From the NCBI GenBank assembly GCA_002395085.1, contig DGVV01000190.1, positions 1-26,012 of the forward strand: 26,012 nucleotides of DNA, written 5' to 3'. The notes beneath the pieces were generated by a model. It worked only from the letters and a program-made list of their open reading frames with translations. It was not told the DNA's origin and ran no database searches. Below are positions 17,927 through 25,455 of the stretch, in pieces (position 1 is the first letter of the stretch; every line of letters begins with the position of its first letter). Source of the DNA: Ruminococcus sp. UBA4275 (lineage in GTDB: Bacteria; Bacillota; Clostridia; Oscillospirales; Ruminococcaceae). A program made the position numbers and the translations under genes.

Positions 17927-17958
17927 TGCCGGACGGCAGAGGAGACCGCCGTCCGGCA
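17927..17958 (-). repeat. Strong hairpin in the asp23-nusB leader
   Basis: TGCCGGACGGC (17927-17937) and its exact complement at 17948-17958 form a perfect 11-bp stem around a 10-nt loop, within about 12 nt of the predicted transcript start. No U-run follows on the transcript, so it is not a standard terminator. A 5' mRNA-stabilising stem or part of an attenuator is possible. This function is inference. Confidence 0.7.
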
Positions 17959-17975
17959 GGCGCTATACATCTTTT

Positions 17976-18004
17976 ATTATAGCAGATTTTTTCGGATTAG
18001 ACAA
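17976..18004 (-). promoter_or_regulatory. Promoter of the asp23-nusB-xseA-dxs operon
   Basis: On the minus strand, TTGTCT (17999-18004) and a perfect TATAAT (17976-17981) are 17 bp apart. It lies in the 165-bp gap after spoIIIAH and before asp23, so the housekeeping genes need not depend on the sporulation operon. Sequence between spoIIIAH and the promoter is T/A-rich but shows no convincing terminator stem. Confidence 0.88.
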
Positions 18005-18046
18005 CCTTTTTTTGAAAAAAAACCGTATTTTTCGATGATTTCCCGC

Positions 18047-18643
18047 TCACGGAGAGACAGTTCCGGCATCTGCACCCGCTGCAACCTCAAAAATCCGGAT
18101 GCCTTCAGCGGGAACATCGGCTTCTGTCAGCACGATTTCCTTGATGGCGGCAGCCTGCTGTGCGGAGAGACCGTCAGACTCCACCACAATTTTCGCGCTC
18201 TCTCCGTCGAGATAGACGACGCAGTCGGAGAAACCCTGTGAGAGGATGAGATTCTCAATGACGCTTTCGCTCTCCATCAGTCTGGTCAGATTGACCGCGT
18301 TGATGGCGTTTGTGACCATCTCATCGCCGGAGAGGTCGCCCCCGCCGATGATACTCTGAAGCGTCTGCACAGCGGAATCGCGGCTGTTTTGCTTATCGAG
18401 GCGTGCCTGTGCGAAGTAGTCATCGCGCGAGGGTGCAGCACTGACCATTTCTGCGGTTCCGTAGTTTGCGAGGTCATCCGCCTCAGCGGTCTGCGGCTGA
18501 ACGGCAAGCCGGACGCTGTCTGCGGAGATGAGGCTGCTCCCGCCTGCGAGAACATAGTTTAAGTAGACTGCTGCGCCGAGAATCAGTGTCAGGCAGCTCA
18601 GGATCAGGTGCTTTTTTCCGATGATAACAGTAGGCTTTTTCAT
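18047..18643 (-). CDS. spoIIIAH: Stage III sporulation protein AH
   Basis: This 198-residue mother-cell membrane protein has one N-terminal transmembrane helix (about 12-34) and a periplasm-like domain. In B. subtilis its YscJ-like domain binds forespore SpoIIQ and forms part of the channel that keeps the engulfed forespore active. The family tail motifs DCVVYLDGESAKIVVES and EIVL are visible. AAAGGAG lies 9 nt before the ATG. It is the last gene of the operon and lies 22 nt after spoIIIAG. No spoIIQ gene is in the window. Confidence 0.93.
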   Translation of the reverse strand: MKKPTVIIGKKHLILSCLTLILGAAVYLNYVLAGGSSLISADSVRLAVQPQTAEADDLANYGTAEMVSAAPSRDDYFAQARLDKQNSRDSAVQTLQSIIGGGDLSGDEMVTNAINAVNLTRLMESESVIENLILSQGFSDCVVYLDGESAKIVVESDGLSAQQAAAIKEIVLTEADVPAEGIRIFEVAAGADAGTVSP

Positions 18644-18665
18644 TTAGATTGCTCCTTTCAGGATC

Positions 18666-19199
18666 TCAGTTCGCGGATTTGCCGACATATACCCGCGATT
18701 GCGGGATGCCCAGCACTGTTGCGACGGCACGGCTGATGCGTTCCTGCACGGCAGCGTGATCGCCGTCTGCGCACAGCACGGCAACACCCTCTACTGCGGG
18801 ATAGCGTGTCTCTGCGATGAGCGGGGTTTCGTTTCCGCTGCTGCGTGCCAGTACGTATGCGGATTCGGTTTGTGTGCTGTGTTCGCTCTGCGATGCCTTC
18901 ACCTCCTCCGCAAAAATCTGTTCTGCGCTGCCGCTGACCGTCACCATGACTGCCGCATCCCCGACGCCCTCCATGCGGCAAAGCAGGGTTTGCAGGCGCG
19001 ATTCGAGTGCGGCACGGTAAGCGTCGGGGTCTGCGGGATCGGCGGCGGCGGTTTCCGGCGGATGCCCGCGTGCTGTTCGTTCCGGCAGCAGCCCGGAAAG
19101 CAGAATCAGCACCATGCCGGCAAGCCCCAGCAGTACCGCCCTCCTGATGCCGTGTTCGCCGGAAAACAGCTGTTTCAGTCTGCCGGTCAGTTTAAGCAT
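18666..19199 (-). CDS. spoIIIAG: Stage III sporulation protein AG
   Basis: This 177-residue protein has one transmembrane helix (about 21-38), a variable linker and a ring-building domain. That domain includes the family pattern RLQTLLCRMEGVGDAAVMVTVSG and a conserved C-terminal VEGVAVLCADGDH. SpoIIIAG forms a large ring in the intermembrane space of the feeding channel. The ATG at 19199 is chosen because GGAGGAGG lies 11-14 nt upstream. The longer frame to 19238 lacks this and has an odd N terminus. It overlaps the end of spoIIIAF by 8 bp. Confidence 0.92.
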   Translation of the reverse strand: MLKLTGRLKQLFSGEHGIRRAVLLGLAGMVLILLSGLLPERTARGHPPETAAADPADPDAYRAALESRLQTLLCRMEGVGDAAVMVTVSGSAEQIFAEEVKASQSEHSTQTESAYVLARSSGNETPLIAETRYPAVEGVAVLCADGDHAAVQERISRAVATVLGIPQSRVYVGKSAN

Positions 19200-19656
19200 C
19201 TGCCTGCACCTCCTCCCGCACTGTGATGCCGCTGCCAAGCCATTCCCGCAGATATACGCTGCCTGTCAGGAGATTTCCGCGGATGATTGCCTCATTGATA
19301 CCTATGCTGCCGTCTGCGGCAATATGCACATCGACAGACACAACCTCACAGGGGATGTCTTTTTCCGCAAATGCGAGATTGAGTGCCGTGCAGATGCGTT
19401 CTGCGGCGGCATTGCGAAAGATTTCCTGTGCATCTGCATACTGTGCTGCGGCGATGTCTTGTGCAGTCTCCGGATCAGGCAGATCAAAATGCAGATGCAG
19501 CGCCGTCAGCGGCCTGAGAATTGCCGCAGCCAGAATCAGCGTAAACAGCAGCCGGATCTGTTTGGCAAAATGCTCTGCGGAAATCAGTTCGCCGGCGATT
19601 GTGAGGGCAAGTGCCGCGCAGCATCCGCAAAAAACGGCTGTACGAATCGTTTCCAT
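19192..19656 (-). CDS. spoIIIAF: Stage III sporulation protein AF
   Basis: This 154-residue protein has two predicted N-terminal transmembrane helices and a soluble domain of the ring-building type. The segment ICTALNLAFAEKDIPCEVVSVDVHIAADGSI resembles known SpoIIIAF proteins. The ATG at 19656 is preferred over the in-frame GTG at 19665 because GGAGG lies 8 nt before the ATG and overlaps the GTG. It starts 15 nt after spoIIIAE stops and ends overlapping spoIIIAG by 8 bp. Confidence 0.9.
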   Translation of the reverse strand: METIRTAVFCGCCAALALTIAGELISAEHFAKQIRLLFTLILAAAILRPLTALHLHFDLPDPETAQDIAAAQYADAQEIFRNAAAERICTALNLAFAEKDIPCEVVSVDVHIAADGSIGINEAIIRGNLLTGSVYLREWLGSGITVREEVQADA

Positions 19657-19671
19657 GACTGTCACCTCCGT

Positions 19672-20808
19672 TTATGCCGATGCATGACCGGTCAGCAGCA
19701 GCATGATGGCTGTTGACAGAATCAGCATCAGACCCGTGCAAAAGAGCATCGCAAATGCGGCATTCAGTACGTGCTGCGTATTGCGCATGAGGCGGCAGAC
19801 TGCCTCTGCACCGCTCATTTCCGCGCAGAGCGCCGCCGCCGCAAAGACCGTGCGGTAACAAAGCAGCGAAAGCAGCGGCGGGAGCATCAGCCAGAGAATG
19901 GCGAGGATGCCGATAGCCCCGATGCCGCTGCGCAGCAGGCTGATGCTGCCCTGCACCGTGCTGTAGGCATCCGAGACCGCGCTGCCGACGATCGGAATCA
20001 TGCCGGAGCTGAGGAGTTTGAGCGTTTTCGCGCCGAGAGAATCTGCCGCAGATGCCACAAAGCTGCGCACGGAAAGCAGCGCCGAGAACAGCGTCATCAC
20101 TGTGCCGAGAATCCATGTGACCGCCTTATGCAGTCCGCTGACGAATCCGCTGAGTTTCATTGCGGGGTCAACGGCATCGACAATGCTTGCTGCCGCGGAC
20201 ATCTGCAACAGCGGAAAGAGCAGGTTTCCGGTGAGAAAAGCCAGAATCTCCGTGAGAAACAGCACAAAGAGCTGATAGGATGCGCCGTTTGCAACTGCTC
20301 CGCCGGCAGCGAGAAATCCGGAAAAAACCGGCACATAGCCCGTCATGAACATCTGCCCTTCCGAGATTGTTTCAGCGGTGCGCAGCAGACAGTCGCACAG
20401 CGGATGCGCCGCAGCCCCCGTGCAGATGAGCGTGCAGAGCATTTCTGTCATCCGCCGCATACCGCTGTCCGCAGCAGTATCGCCCGCTGCCGTGAGCAAA
20501 CCGGCAAGCAGTGTCAGGGCCAGCAGCGAACCGAGCAGTTTCAGGGGCGCAGCCGCTTCCGTGCGCAGTGCCTCAACTGCCTGCCGCAGCACGTCCGCCG
20601 GAGAAAGCAGCAGAATCCGCTCCGGCTCATCCGGTGAGATTCCGGCTTCTGCGAGCGCCTGTTCGGCATTCTGCGGGAGATGCAGCTCCGAGGGAGCGAG
20701 TGCGCGGTAGATGTCGCCTGTATCCGCCGCGCAGCAGGGGATTGCCAGCAGTATAGCACAGAAAATGCAGACCGCTGCGGTACACATCAGCCGAAAGCCG
20801 TAACGCAT
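19672..20808 (-). CDS. spoIIIAE: Stage III sporulation protein AE
   Basis: This 378-residue polytopic membrane protein has an N-terminal signal-like helix and about seven later hydrophobic segments. SpoIIIAE is a multi-pass core component of the channel complex and somewhat resembles transporter permeases. The GMIPIVGSAVSDAYSTVQGSI segment is strongly typical of the family. GGAGG is 8 nt before the ATG. The gene overlaps the end of spoIIIAD by 22 bp. Confidence 0.95.
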   Translation of the reverse strand: MRYGFRLMCTAAVCIFCAILLAIPCCAADTGDIYRALAPSELHLPQNAEQALAEAGISPDEPERILLLSPADVLRQAVEALRTEAAAPLKLLGSLLALTLLAGLLTAAGDTAADSGMRRMTEMLCTLICTGAAAHPLCDCLLRTAETISEGQMFMTGYVPVFSGFLAAGGAVANGASYQLFVLFLTEILAFLTGNLLFPLLQMSAAASIVDAVDPAMKLSGFVSGLHKAVTWILGTVMTLFSALLSVRSFVASAADSLGAKTLKLLSSGMIPIVGSAVSDAYSTVQGSISLLRSGIGAIGILAILWLMLPPLLSLLCYRTVFAAAALCAEMSGAEAVCRLMRNTQHVLNAAFAMLFCTGLMLILSTAIMLLLTGHASA

Positions 20809-21182
20809 GACAGTACCTCCTCCAGAAGCCGCAGCAGCGGTTGAATGAGCGGGAGTGCGAGCAGCAGCAGCGCCGCTTTGCCGGTCAGGAGAACCGCAGT
20901 CGTCAATGCATTCTCACCGGCATCTCTACAGACATCGGCAGCAAGCTGTGTCACACAGCAAATTCCCAGAGCCTTGCTGATGCAGGCAGTCTGTGCCGCA
21001 TCGAGACCGCCGTTCCGGAGCAGCACGTCCGCCTCCTGAAGAACGGGCAGCAGTGTCAGAACCGCAGCACCTGTCAGCAGAATGCCAAGCAGCAAGGTCA
21101 GCAGGAGCGCCTGTTCAGCGGCATATCGCTCCAGCAGTTTTGCAATCAGGACTGCCGTGACAGTCAGCCCCGCAACCTGCAT
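20787..21182 (-). CDS. spoIIIAD: Stage III sporulation protein AD
   Basis: This membrane protein of 131 residues has about four hydrophobic segments and the family pattern LTGKAALLLLALPLIQPLL. It acts in the membrane part of the SpoIIIA complex. The ATG at 21182 is chosen because the N terminus then matches the usual MQ(I/V)xGL family start, and GGTGA lies 5 nt upstream. An ATG at 21194, overlapping the spoIIIAC stop, is possible and adds four residues. It ends 22 bp inside spoIIIAE. Confidence 0.93.
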   Translation of the reverse strand: MQVAGLTVTAVLIAKLLERYAAEQALLLTLLLGILLTGAAVLTLLPVLQEADVLLRNGGLDAAQTACISKALGICCVTQLAADVCRDAGENALTTAVLLTGKAALLLLALPLIQPLLRLLEEVLSCVTAFG

Positions 21183-21187
21183 TGCCG

Positions 21188-21385
21188 TCACCATAAGCCG
21201 AATACCGATTTCACGGTGTCAAAGAGGTCGGAGATTTCCGTGATAATGAGCATCAGCACGACGATTAGCCCTGCAAGGGTTGTCAGCATAGCCTGCTCCT
21301 CACGCTCTGCGCGTTTCAGCACCAGATTCAGCACCGCCACAATGATGCCGATGCCCGCGACCTTGAAGATCAGGTCGATTTCCAT
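21188..21385 (-). CDS. spoIIIAC: Stage III sporulation protein AC
   Basis: This 65-residue protein has two transmembrane helices and the standard MEIDLIFKVAGIGIIVAVLN opening. It continues with EEQAMLTTLAGLIVVLMLI, one of the most conserved sequences of the operon. It is a small membrane member of the channel complex. GGAGCG lies upstream of the ATG. It sits 20 nt after spoIIIAB and 5 nt ahead of the chosen spoIIIAD start. Confidence 0.96.
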   Translation of the reverse strand: MEIDLIFKVAGIGIIVAVLNLVLKRAEREEQAMLTTLAGLIVVLMLIITEISDLFDTVKSVFGLW

Positions 21386-21405
21386 ACCGTTCGCTCCGTT
21401 TCGCG

Positions 21406-21897
21406 TTAGATTATCAGGATCACGAGAAAAATGCCGCTCAGAATGCCCAGACTGCGGTAAAGCTGTCCTTTCTGCGCTGCGGATTGTTCCGCATCATGCA
21501 GGAGATGCTGCAGGCGTTCATCGCAGAGGTGCAGCGTGTCCAGTTGACCGGAAAGCGTTGTGCTGCCGAGGGTTTGTCCGACGGTTTCCAGAATGCGCCG
21601 CGTATCGGCATCCGGTGCGGGATCATCCGCGAGGGCGCGCTGCCAGCAATCCGGAAACTGTGCGGCATCCGCGGCGGCACAGCGCAGAAAATGCAGCGAA
21701 CGGTATGCCGGATTCGCCGCGAGGGTGTGCAGCAGATCGGGGATCAGCGGCAGATTTCCGCGCAGTTCCGTGCAGATTGCCGTGAGCAATTGCCGCAGCA
21801 GCCGCAGATACTGTACGCGGTTTCTGAGGTCTGCGGCTGCCCTGCACCCGATTCCGGCAGCGGCAAGCAGAAGCAGCAGCGCACCGGTCAGCTTCAT
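21406..21897 (-). CDS. spoIIIAB: Stage III sporulation protein AB
   Basis: This 163-residue membrane protein has a hydrophobic helix at each end (about 3-20 and the last 16 residues) and a helical soluble middle. SpoIIIAB resembles type II secretion GspF and may be the membrane anchor for the ATPase SpoIIIAA. The ATG at 21897 follows AGGAGG at 7 nt, and the longer frame to 21942 is discarded. Its ATG overlaps the spoIIIAA stop (ATGA, 21894-21897), supporting paired synthesis with the ATPase. Confidence 0.93.
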   Translation of the reverse strand: MKLTGALLLLLAAAGIGCRAAADLRNRVQYLRLLRQLLTAICTELRGNLPLIPDLLHTLAANPAYRSLHFLRCAAADAAQFPDCWQRALADDPAPDADTRRILETVGQTLGSTTLSGQLDTLHLCDERLQHLLHDAEQSAAQKGQLYRSLGILSGIFLVILII

Positions 21898-22832
21898 GAT
21901 GCTGCCTCCTGAAAGTGCTGTACCGCGCAGATGCTGCCGCATTCCGTACCGCTGCCCAGCAGAACCGCCGTCCGGAAGATGCCGGCAGCCATCAGCCTTG
22001 CAATCTGCGGCCGCTGCATTGCCTCTGCAATCGAGGATGCGTGTGCGCTTGCGATAATCTGTACGCCTGCATGAAGCGTCTGCAAGAGCCTGTCCGCCTC
22101 ATCCGCATCGCCCAGTTCATCGCAAATAAGGAGCTGCGGAGACATTACGCGCACAGCCGCCGCAATGCCGTCTGCCTTCGGATAGCCGTCAAACACATCG
22201 GTCTGCACCCCGACATCAAACTGCGGAATGCCGTTTTGTACGGCTGCAATTTCGCTGCGTTCATCGAGGATGCACACGCGCAATTCCGCGCCGAGAATGC
22301 GCGCCAGATCGCGCAGAAGCGTAGTTTTTCCGGATGCCGGCTGTCCGGTTAGCAGCAGACCGCCCGTACAGGCGCGCTTGCCGATGCGGTCAATGAGGGG
22401 CAGGGCGCAGCCTGTCCGCTCGCTTGCTATGCGCAGGTTGATGCCGGAGATGCCGCGTATCGTCTCGATGCTGCCGCCTTGCATGACTGCCGTTCCGCAC
22501 AGCCCTGCGCGGCATCCGCCCGCGACTGTCACAAAGCCCTGCCTGATCTGATGCTGAACGCTGTGCAGCGAATGACTGCACAGGTTTTTGAATACAGCGT
22601 CCATGATCTGCGGTGTGATGCGGATGCCCTCTGCGGGTTCTCTGCGGAGTGTTCCGTCGCGCAGAACAGCAAATTCCAAGCCCTGCCGGACGGCATGGAG
22701 ATTCCGTCCGATGCGCAGCCGCAGTTCCATGAGGCGCACAGTATCGGTTTCCGGCAGACGGCTGAGGGGCAGCCGGAGCGCATCCGGAAAATAGGCGAGC
22801 AGTTTTGCGAAGCTGCTTCTGACCATTTTCAT
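21894..22832 (-). CDS. spoIIIAA: Stage III sporulation protein AA (secretion-type ATPase)
   Basis: This 312-residue cytosolic ATPase is related to type II/IV secretion ATPases and powers the SpoIIIA channel. Walker A GQPASGKT is at 163-170, Walker B is LLICDELGDADE, and the SAHASS segment follows. The N-terminal domain has the family's HSVQHQIRQGFVTVAGGCRAGLCG pattern. AAGGAAAGG precedes the ATG at 22832. It is the first gene of a complete AA-AH set read in the usual order. In B. subtilis the operon is transcribed in the mother cell by sigma-E. Confidence 0.95.
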   Translation of the reverse strand: MKMVRSSFAKLLAYFPDALRLPLSRLPETDTVRLMELRLRIGRNLHAVRQGLEFAVLRDGTLRREPAEGIRITPQIMDAVFKNLCSHSLHSVQHQIRQGFVTVAGGCRAGLCGTAVMQGGSIETIRGISGINLRIASERTGCALPLIDRIGKRACTGGLLLTGQPASGKTTLLRDLARILGAELRVCILDERSEIAAVQNGIPQFDVGVQTDVFDGYPKADGIAAAVRVMSPQLLICDELGDADEADRLLQTLHAGVQIIASAHASSIAEAMQRPQIARLMAAGIFRTAVLLGSGTECGSICAVQHFQEAAS

Positions 22833-22856
22833 CCCGCCTTTCCTTGTTTCTGGTTC

Positions 22857-22886
22857 ATCTTATGCGCGGGCGGCGGCGGATAGAAT
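22857..22886 (-). promoter_or_regulatory. Candidate sigma-E promoter of the spoIIIA operon
   Basis: On the minus strand, CATAAGAT (22857-22864) resembles the sigma-E -10 consensus (CATACAnT-like). ATTCTATC lies upstream at 22879-22886 with a 14-bp, GC-rich spacer, and is only a partial match to the -35. It lies between the upstream terminator and spoIIIAA, about 25 nt before the start codon. Placement is right, but the match is weak. Confidence 0.35.
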
Positions 22887-22897
22887 CTCACAGAAAC

Positions 22898-22929
22898 AAA
22901 AAAAGCTGCGGGCATAGACCCACAGCTTT
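22898..22929 (-). terminator. Terminator of the zinc-ribbon gene
   Basis: On the minus strand AAAGCTGTGGG pairs with CCCGCAGCTTT (one G-U pair) around a 6-nt loop and runs into a T-tract at the 22898 side. It lies 21 nt after the zinc-ribbon stop codon and insulates the spoIIIA operon from it. Confidence 0.92.
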
Positions 22930-22950
22930 TCGTTGGTATGATATTGCAAA

Positions 22951-23391
22951 TCAGATGCCGATATTGCCGGTGCTGTCCGCATTGAAGAACTGATTGCTGG
23001 TTTCGGTGTAGTAATCGTTCTCTTCCAGCGAGGTGAAATCCTCATCTTCCGGATCAGGCAGTCTCGCACCGCAGACACCGCAGAAGATATTCTTCTCGCT
23101 GTTTTCAGCGTCACACTTCGGGCACATTTTGTAGCCGCGGAGCGTGTTCAGCTCGAACTTCATCTTCTTGATCCGGCGGCGGCGCGCGTCGATGTCATCG
23201 CACAGCGCACGGAAAACAGCCGGATCCTCGTCAGGATTCTTGTAATACTTTTTGCCGAGATCCGCGAAGATCTCCACGATACGCTCCTCTTCATAGAGGA
23301 TCTTGCGCTTCAGGTTGCTGACTTCAGATACGTTGGAAGCCTTCTCGCTGAGGCCTCTGCCCACGTCCTGAACCTTATCAAAGATGCCCAT
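22951..23391 (-). CDS. Zinc-ribbon protein with helical N-terminal domain
   Basis: This 146-residue protein of unknown function has a charged helical region (about 15-85) with coiled-coil character. A zinc ribbon follows with ligands C90, C93, C104 and C107 (CPKC and CGVCG), then an acidic, Tyr/Asn-rich tail. The family is common in Clostridia as an uncharacterised zinc-ribbon protein. A binding role for the ribbon is likely, but no substrate can be given. The ATG at 23391 follows GGAG at 8 nt, and an in-frame GTG 9 nt earlier is rejected. It is monocistronic, with its own perfect consensus promoter and a strong terminator, which suggests substantial expression. Confidence 0.82.
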   Translation of the reverse strand: MGIFDKVQDVGRGLSEKASNVSEVSNLKRKILYEEERIVEIFADLGKKYYKNPDEDPAVFRALCDDIDARRRRIKKMKFELNTLRGYKMCPKCDAENSEKNIFCGVCGARLPDPEDEDFTSLEENDYYTETSNQFFNADSTGNIGI

Positions 23392-23449
23392 GACACACAC
23401 TCCATTTCAGCCGAAACGCGCTTGGGGCTGCGGATTCCGGCATTATTTT

Positions 23450-23471
23450 CCGCTCACTCCGCAGGGAGCGG
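23450..23471 (-). repeat. Hairpin in the zinc-ribbon gene leader
   Basis: CCGCTC and GAGCGG form a perfect 6-bp stem around a 10-nt loop, about 12 nt into the predicted 92-nt leader. No U-run follows, so it is not a terminator. It resembles the stem near the start of the asp23 transcript in position, but not in sequence. Confidence 0.5.
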
Positions 23472-23489
23472 CGAAATCTCTACAGTCAT

Positions 23490-23518
23490 ATTATACACGT
23501 TATTTCTGATATTGTCAA
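23490..23518 (-). promoter_or_regulatory. Perfect consensus promoter of the zinc-ribbon gene
   Basis: On the minus strand, TTGACA (23513-23518) and TATAAT (23490-23495) are separated by exactly 17 bp. It lies 33 bp downstream of the ACT-protein stop. No operator-like palindrome overlaps it, so it looks constitutive. Confidence 0.93.
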
Positions 23519-23551
23519 GTGTTTTGCAGCTTTTTTGCAGGCGCGGCGCAA

Positions 23552-23986
23552 TCAGGCGTCGTATGCCTCCTCTGCGGTCAGAATGTCGATGCCGTGATCG
23601 CGGAGTGCCTTGAGGGCTGCGGTCTCGTCATCCACGCGGATAATGGTATCTGCTCTGCCGGGGGTGCGGTTGACAAACGCATACATATATTCCACATTGA
23701 GATCAGCGTCATTGAGTGCCTCCAGAACGGAAGCCACGCCGCCGGGGACATCCGGCACCTTGATGCCGATGACGGATGTGACCTTGAAAGTCCAGCCGTT
23801 CTCATGCAAAAGTGTCTCTGCCTTGTCGGGATCATTGACGATGATGCGGAGAATGCCGAAATCGCGGGTATCAGCAAGGCTCAGGGTGCGCAGGTCAATG
23901 CCGGCATCTGCAAGCAGACGGGTGACCTCAGCCATCTTGCCCTGCTTATTCTCCACAAAAATCGAAAACTGCTTGATCGTATCCAT
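23552..23986 (-). CDS. Tandem ACT-domain protein
   Basis: This 144-residue protein consists of two ACT domains (about 3-67 and 70-140) and nothing else. ACT domains bind amino acids and act as allosteric sensors. The first opens with the usual FVENKQGKMAEVTRLLADAGID pattern. The second has IGIKVPDVPGGVASVLEALNDADLNV. Stand-alone tandem ACT proteins often lie next to phenylacetate-CoA ligase and indolepyruvate oxidoreductase genes, as here. A role in sensing aromatic amino acids for this cluster is plausible but not shown. AAGGAGG precedes the ATG. It is 29 nt after the ligase and presumably cotranscribed. Confidence 0.92.
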   Translation of the reverse strand: MDTIKQFSIFVENKQGKMAEVTRLLADAGIDLRTLSLADTRDFGILRIIVNDPDKAETLLHENGWTFKVTSVIGIKVPDVPGGVASVLEALNDADLNVEYMYAFVNRTPGRADTIIRVDDETAALKALRDHGIDILTAEEAYDA

Positions 23987-24015
23987 CGTAAATCCTCCTT
24001 TTTTGTGCGGCTGCT

Positions 24016-25323
24016 TCAGTCATGCAGCTTGCGCTTGTCGATGACGCGGACTGCCTTGCCCTCGCTGCGGGTGATGGACTTCGGAGAGACAAGGTGAACC
24101 TTCGGGCTGATGCCGAGCATGGTCTTGATTGCGCCTGCGAGCGCCTTTTCCTTGTCCTGCACGTCCTTCATCTTATCGGAGAACTGCTCTGCGCTCATCT
24201 CCACGCTGATGTCGAGCGTATCGGAATTGTTCCTGCGGTCAACCTCGATGAGATAATTCGGTGCATAGCCCTGTTCAATCAGCACGGTCTCAATTTGCGA
24301 CGGGAAGACGTTGACGCCGCGAATGATCATCATATCATCGCTTCTACCCATCGGCTTGCACATTTTGATGAGTGTTCTGCCGCAGGAGCATTTGCCGCGG
24401 GTAAGCTTGCAGAGATCGCGGGTGCGGTAACGCAGGAGCGGGAAGGCTTCCTTATCCACTGCGGTAAACACCAGCTCACCGATGCTGCCTTCCGGAAGCA
24501 CCTCGCCGGTTTCGGGGTCAATGATCTCCGGAATGAAGTGATCCTCATTGATGTGCATACCAGTCTGCTCGCTGCACTCAAATGCGACGCCCGGACCGGA
24601 GGTCTCGGTGAGACCGTAGATGTCATAAGCCTTGATGCCGAGCGATTTCTCAATGGTGCGGCGCATTTCCTCTGTCCACGGCTCTGCGCCGAAGATGCCT
24701 GCTTTCAGGGAGATGTCATCGGGGGTGAGACCCATCTCATGCAGCGTCTCACCGATGTATGCGGCGTAAGACGGGGTGCAGCAGAGGATGGTCGAGCCGA
24801 GATCGCGCATAAACTGGATCTGGCGCTCGGTATTGCCGGAGGACATGGGCAGGGTGAGGCAGCCGACCTTGTGCGATCCGCCGTGCAGACCTGCGCCGCC
24901 GGTGAACAGACCGTAGCCGTATGCCACCTGACAGACATCGTCAGAAGTGCCGCCTGCCGCGGTGATGGCTCTTGCGACGCAGTCTTCCCAGAGATCGACG
25001 TCATGCTGCGTATAGAAGGCGACCACGCGCTTGCCGGTCGTGCCGGAGGTGGACTGAATACGGACGCATTCAGTGAGCGGCTTTGCGAGCAGCCCGTAGG
25101 GATATGCCTCACGCAGATCCGCCTTCGAGAGGAAGGGGAGCTTGTGCAGATCGTCCACCGACTGAATATCGGCGGGCTTTACGCCCTTTTCGTCCATTTT
25201 TGCACGGTAGTAGGGGACGTTCTCATAAACGTGCTGCACCTGCTTCACAAGACGTTCGCTCTGAAGCTTTTTCATTTCTGCGAGGTCCATGCATTCGATG
25301 TCCTCGTGCCAGTAGTTTGCCAT
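24016..25323 (-). CDS. paaK: Phenylacetate-CoA ligase family protein
   Basis: This 435-residue adenylate-forming enzyme joins an aryl-acetic acid to CoA with ATP going to AMP. The P-loop-like STSGTTGK is at 91-98. YGLTETSGPG, RYRTRDL and GRSDDMMIIRGVNVFPSQIE follow, and a C-terminal domain carries the catalytic Lys region (RSEGKAVRVIDKRK). CSCGRT is also typical of this group. Family members handle phenylacetate and related acids, and the exact substrate is unknown. GGAAAGGA precedes the ATG. Its place between iorB and an ACT gene points to conversion of aryl-acetates and aryl-acetyl-CoA, not aerobic phenylacetate breakdown, since no paaABCDE genes are here. Confidence 0.93.
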   Translation of the reverse strand: MANYWHEDIECMDLAEMKKLQSERLVKQVQHVYENVPYYRAKMDEKGVKPADIQSVDDLHKLPFLSKADLREAYPYGLLAKPLTECVRIQSTSGTTGKRVVAFYTQHDVDLWEDCVARAITAAGGTSDDVCQVAYGYGLFTGGAGLHGGSHKVGCLTLPMSSGNTERQIQFMRDLGSTILCCTPSYAAYIGETLHEMGLTPDDISLKAGIFGAEPWTEEMRRTIEKSLGIKAYDIYGLTETSGPGVAFECSEQTGMHINEDHFIPEIIDPETGEVLPEGSIGELVFTAVDKEAFPLLRYRTRDLCKLTRGKCSCGRTLIKMCKPMGRSDDMMIIRGVNVFPSQIETVLIEQGYAPNYLIEVDRRNNSDTLDISVEMSAEQFSDKMKDVQDKEKALAGAIKTMLGISPKVHLVSPKSITRSEGKAVRVIDKRKLHD

Positions 25324-25455
25324 TGGGATTCATTCCTTTCCGGATAAAAATGTTTTTTGATCCGTCTGATTTCTGTGTCGTCTGATTCAGCGCTGTGTAA
25401 TCGACTGTTGTGTAGACTGTATGATCGACTCGGAAACTGTGAGATGCGGGGGATC
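25324..25455 (-). other. Spacer between iorB and paaK with short direct repeats
   Basis: These 132 bp hold no gene. On the minus strand AATCAGACG occurs twice, 18 bp apart start to start, and CAGTC/AGTCGAT words recur nearby. No convincing terminator follows iorB and no strong promoter precedes paaK, so the two may be cotranscribed through it. Confidence 0.5.

Noticed and set aside
18005..18046. A terminator after spoIIIAH
   Set aside because: The region has long A and T runs but no GC-rich stem before them, so it does not meet the pattern of an intrinsic terminator.
23519..23551. A terminator after the ACT-domain gene
   Set aside because: The GC-rich stretch gives only a 4-bp stem (TTGC/GCAA) and is followed by A and mixed bases, not a T-run.
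24022..25347. A 441-residue plus-strand open frame opposite the phenylacetate-CoA ligase gene
   Set aside because: It is almost exactly coextensive with a well-supported ligase gene. Its composition is typical of antisense shadows and no family was recognised.
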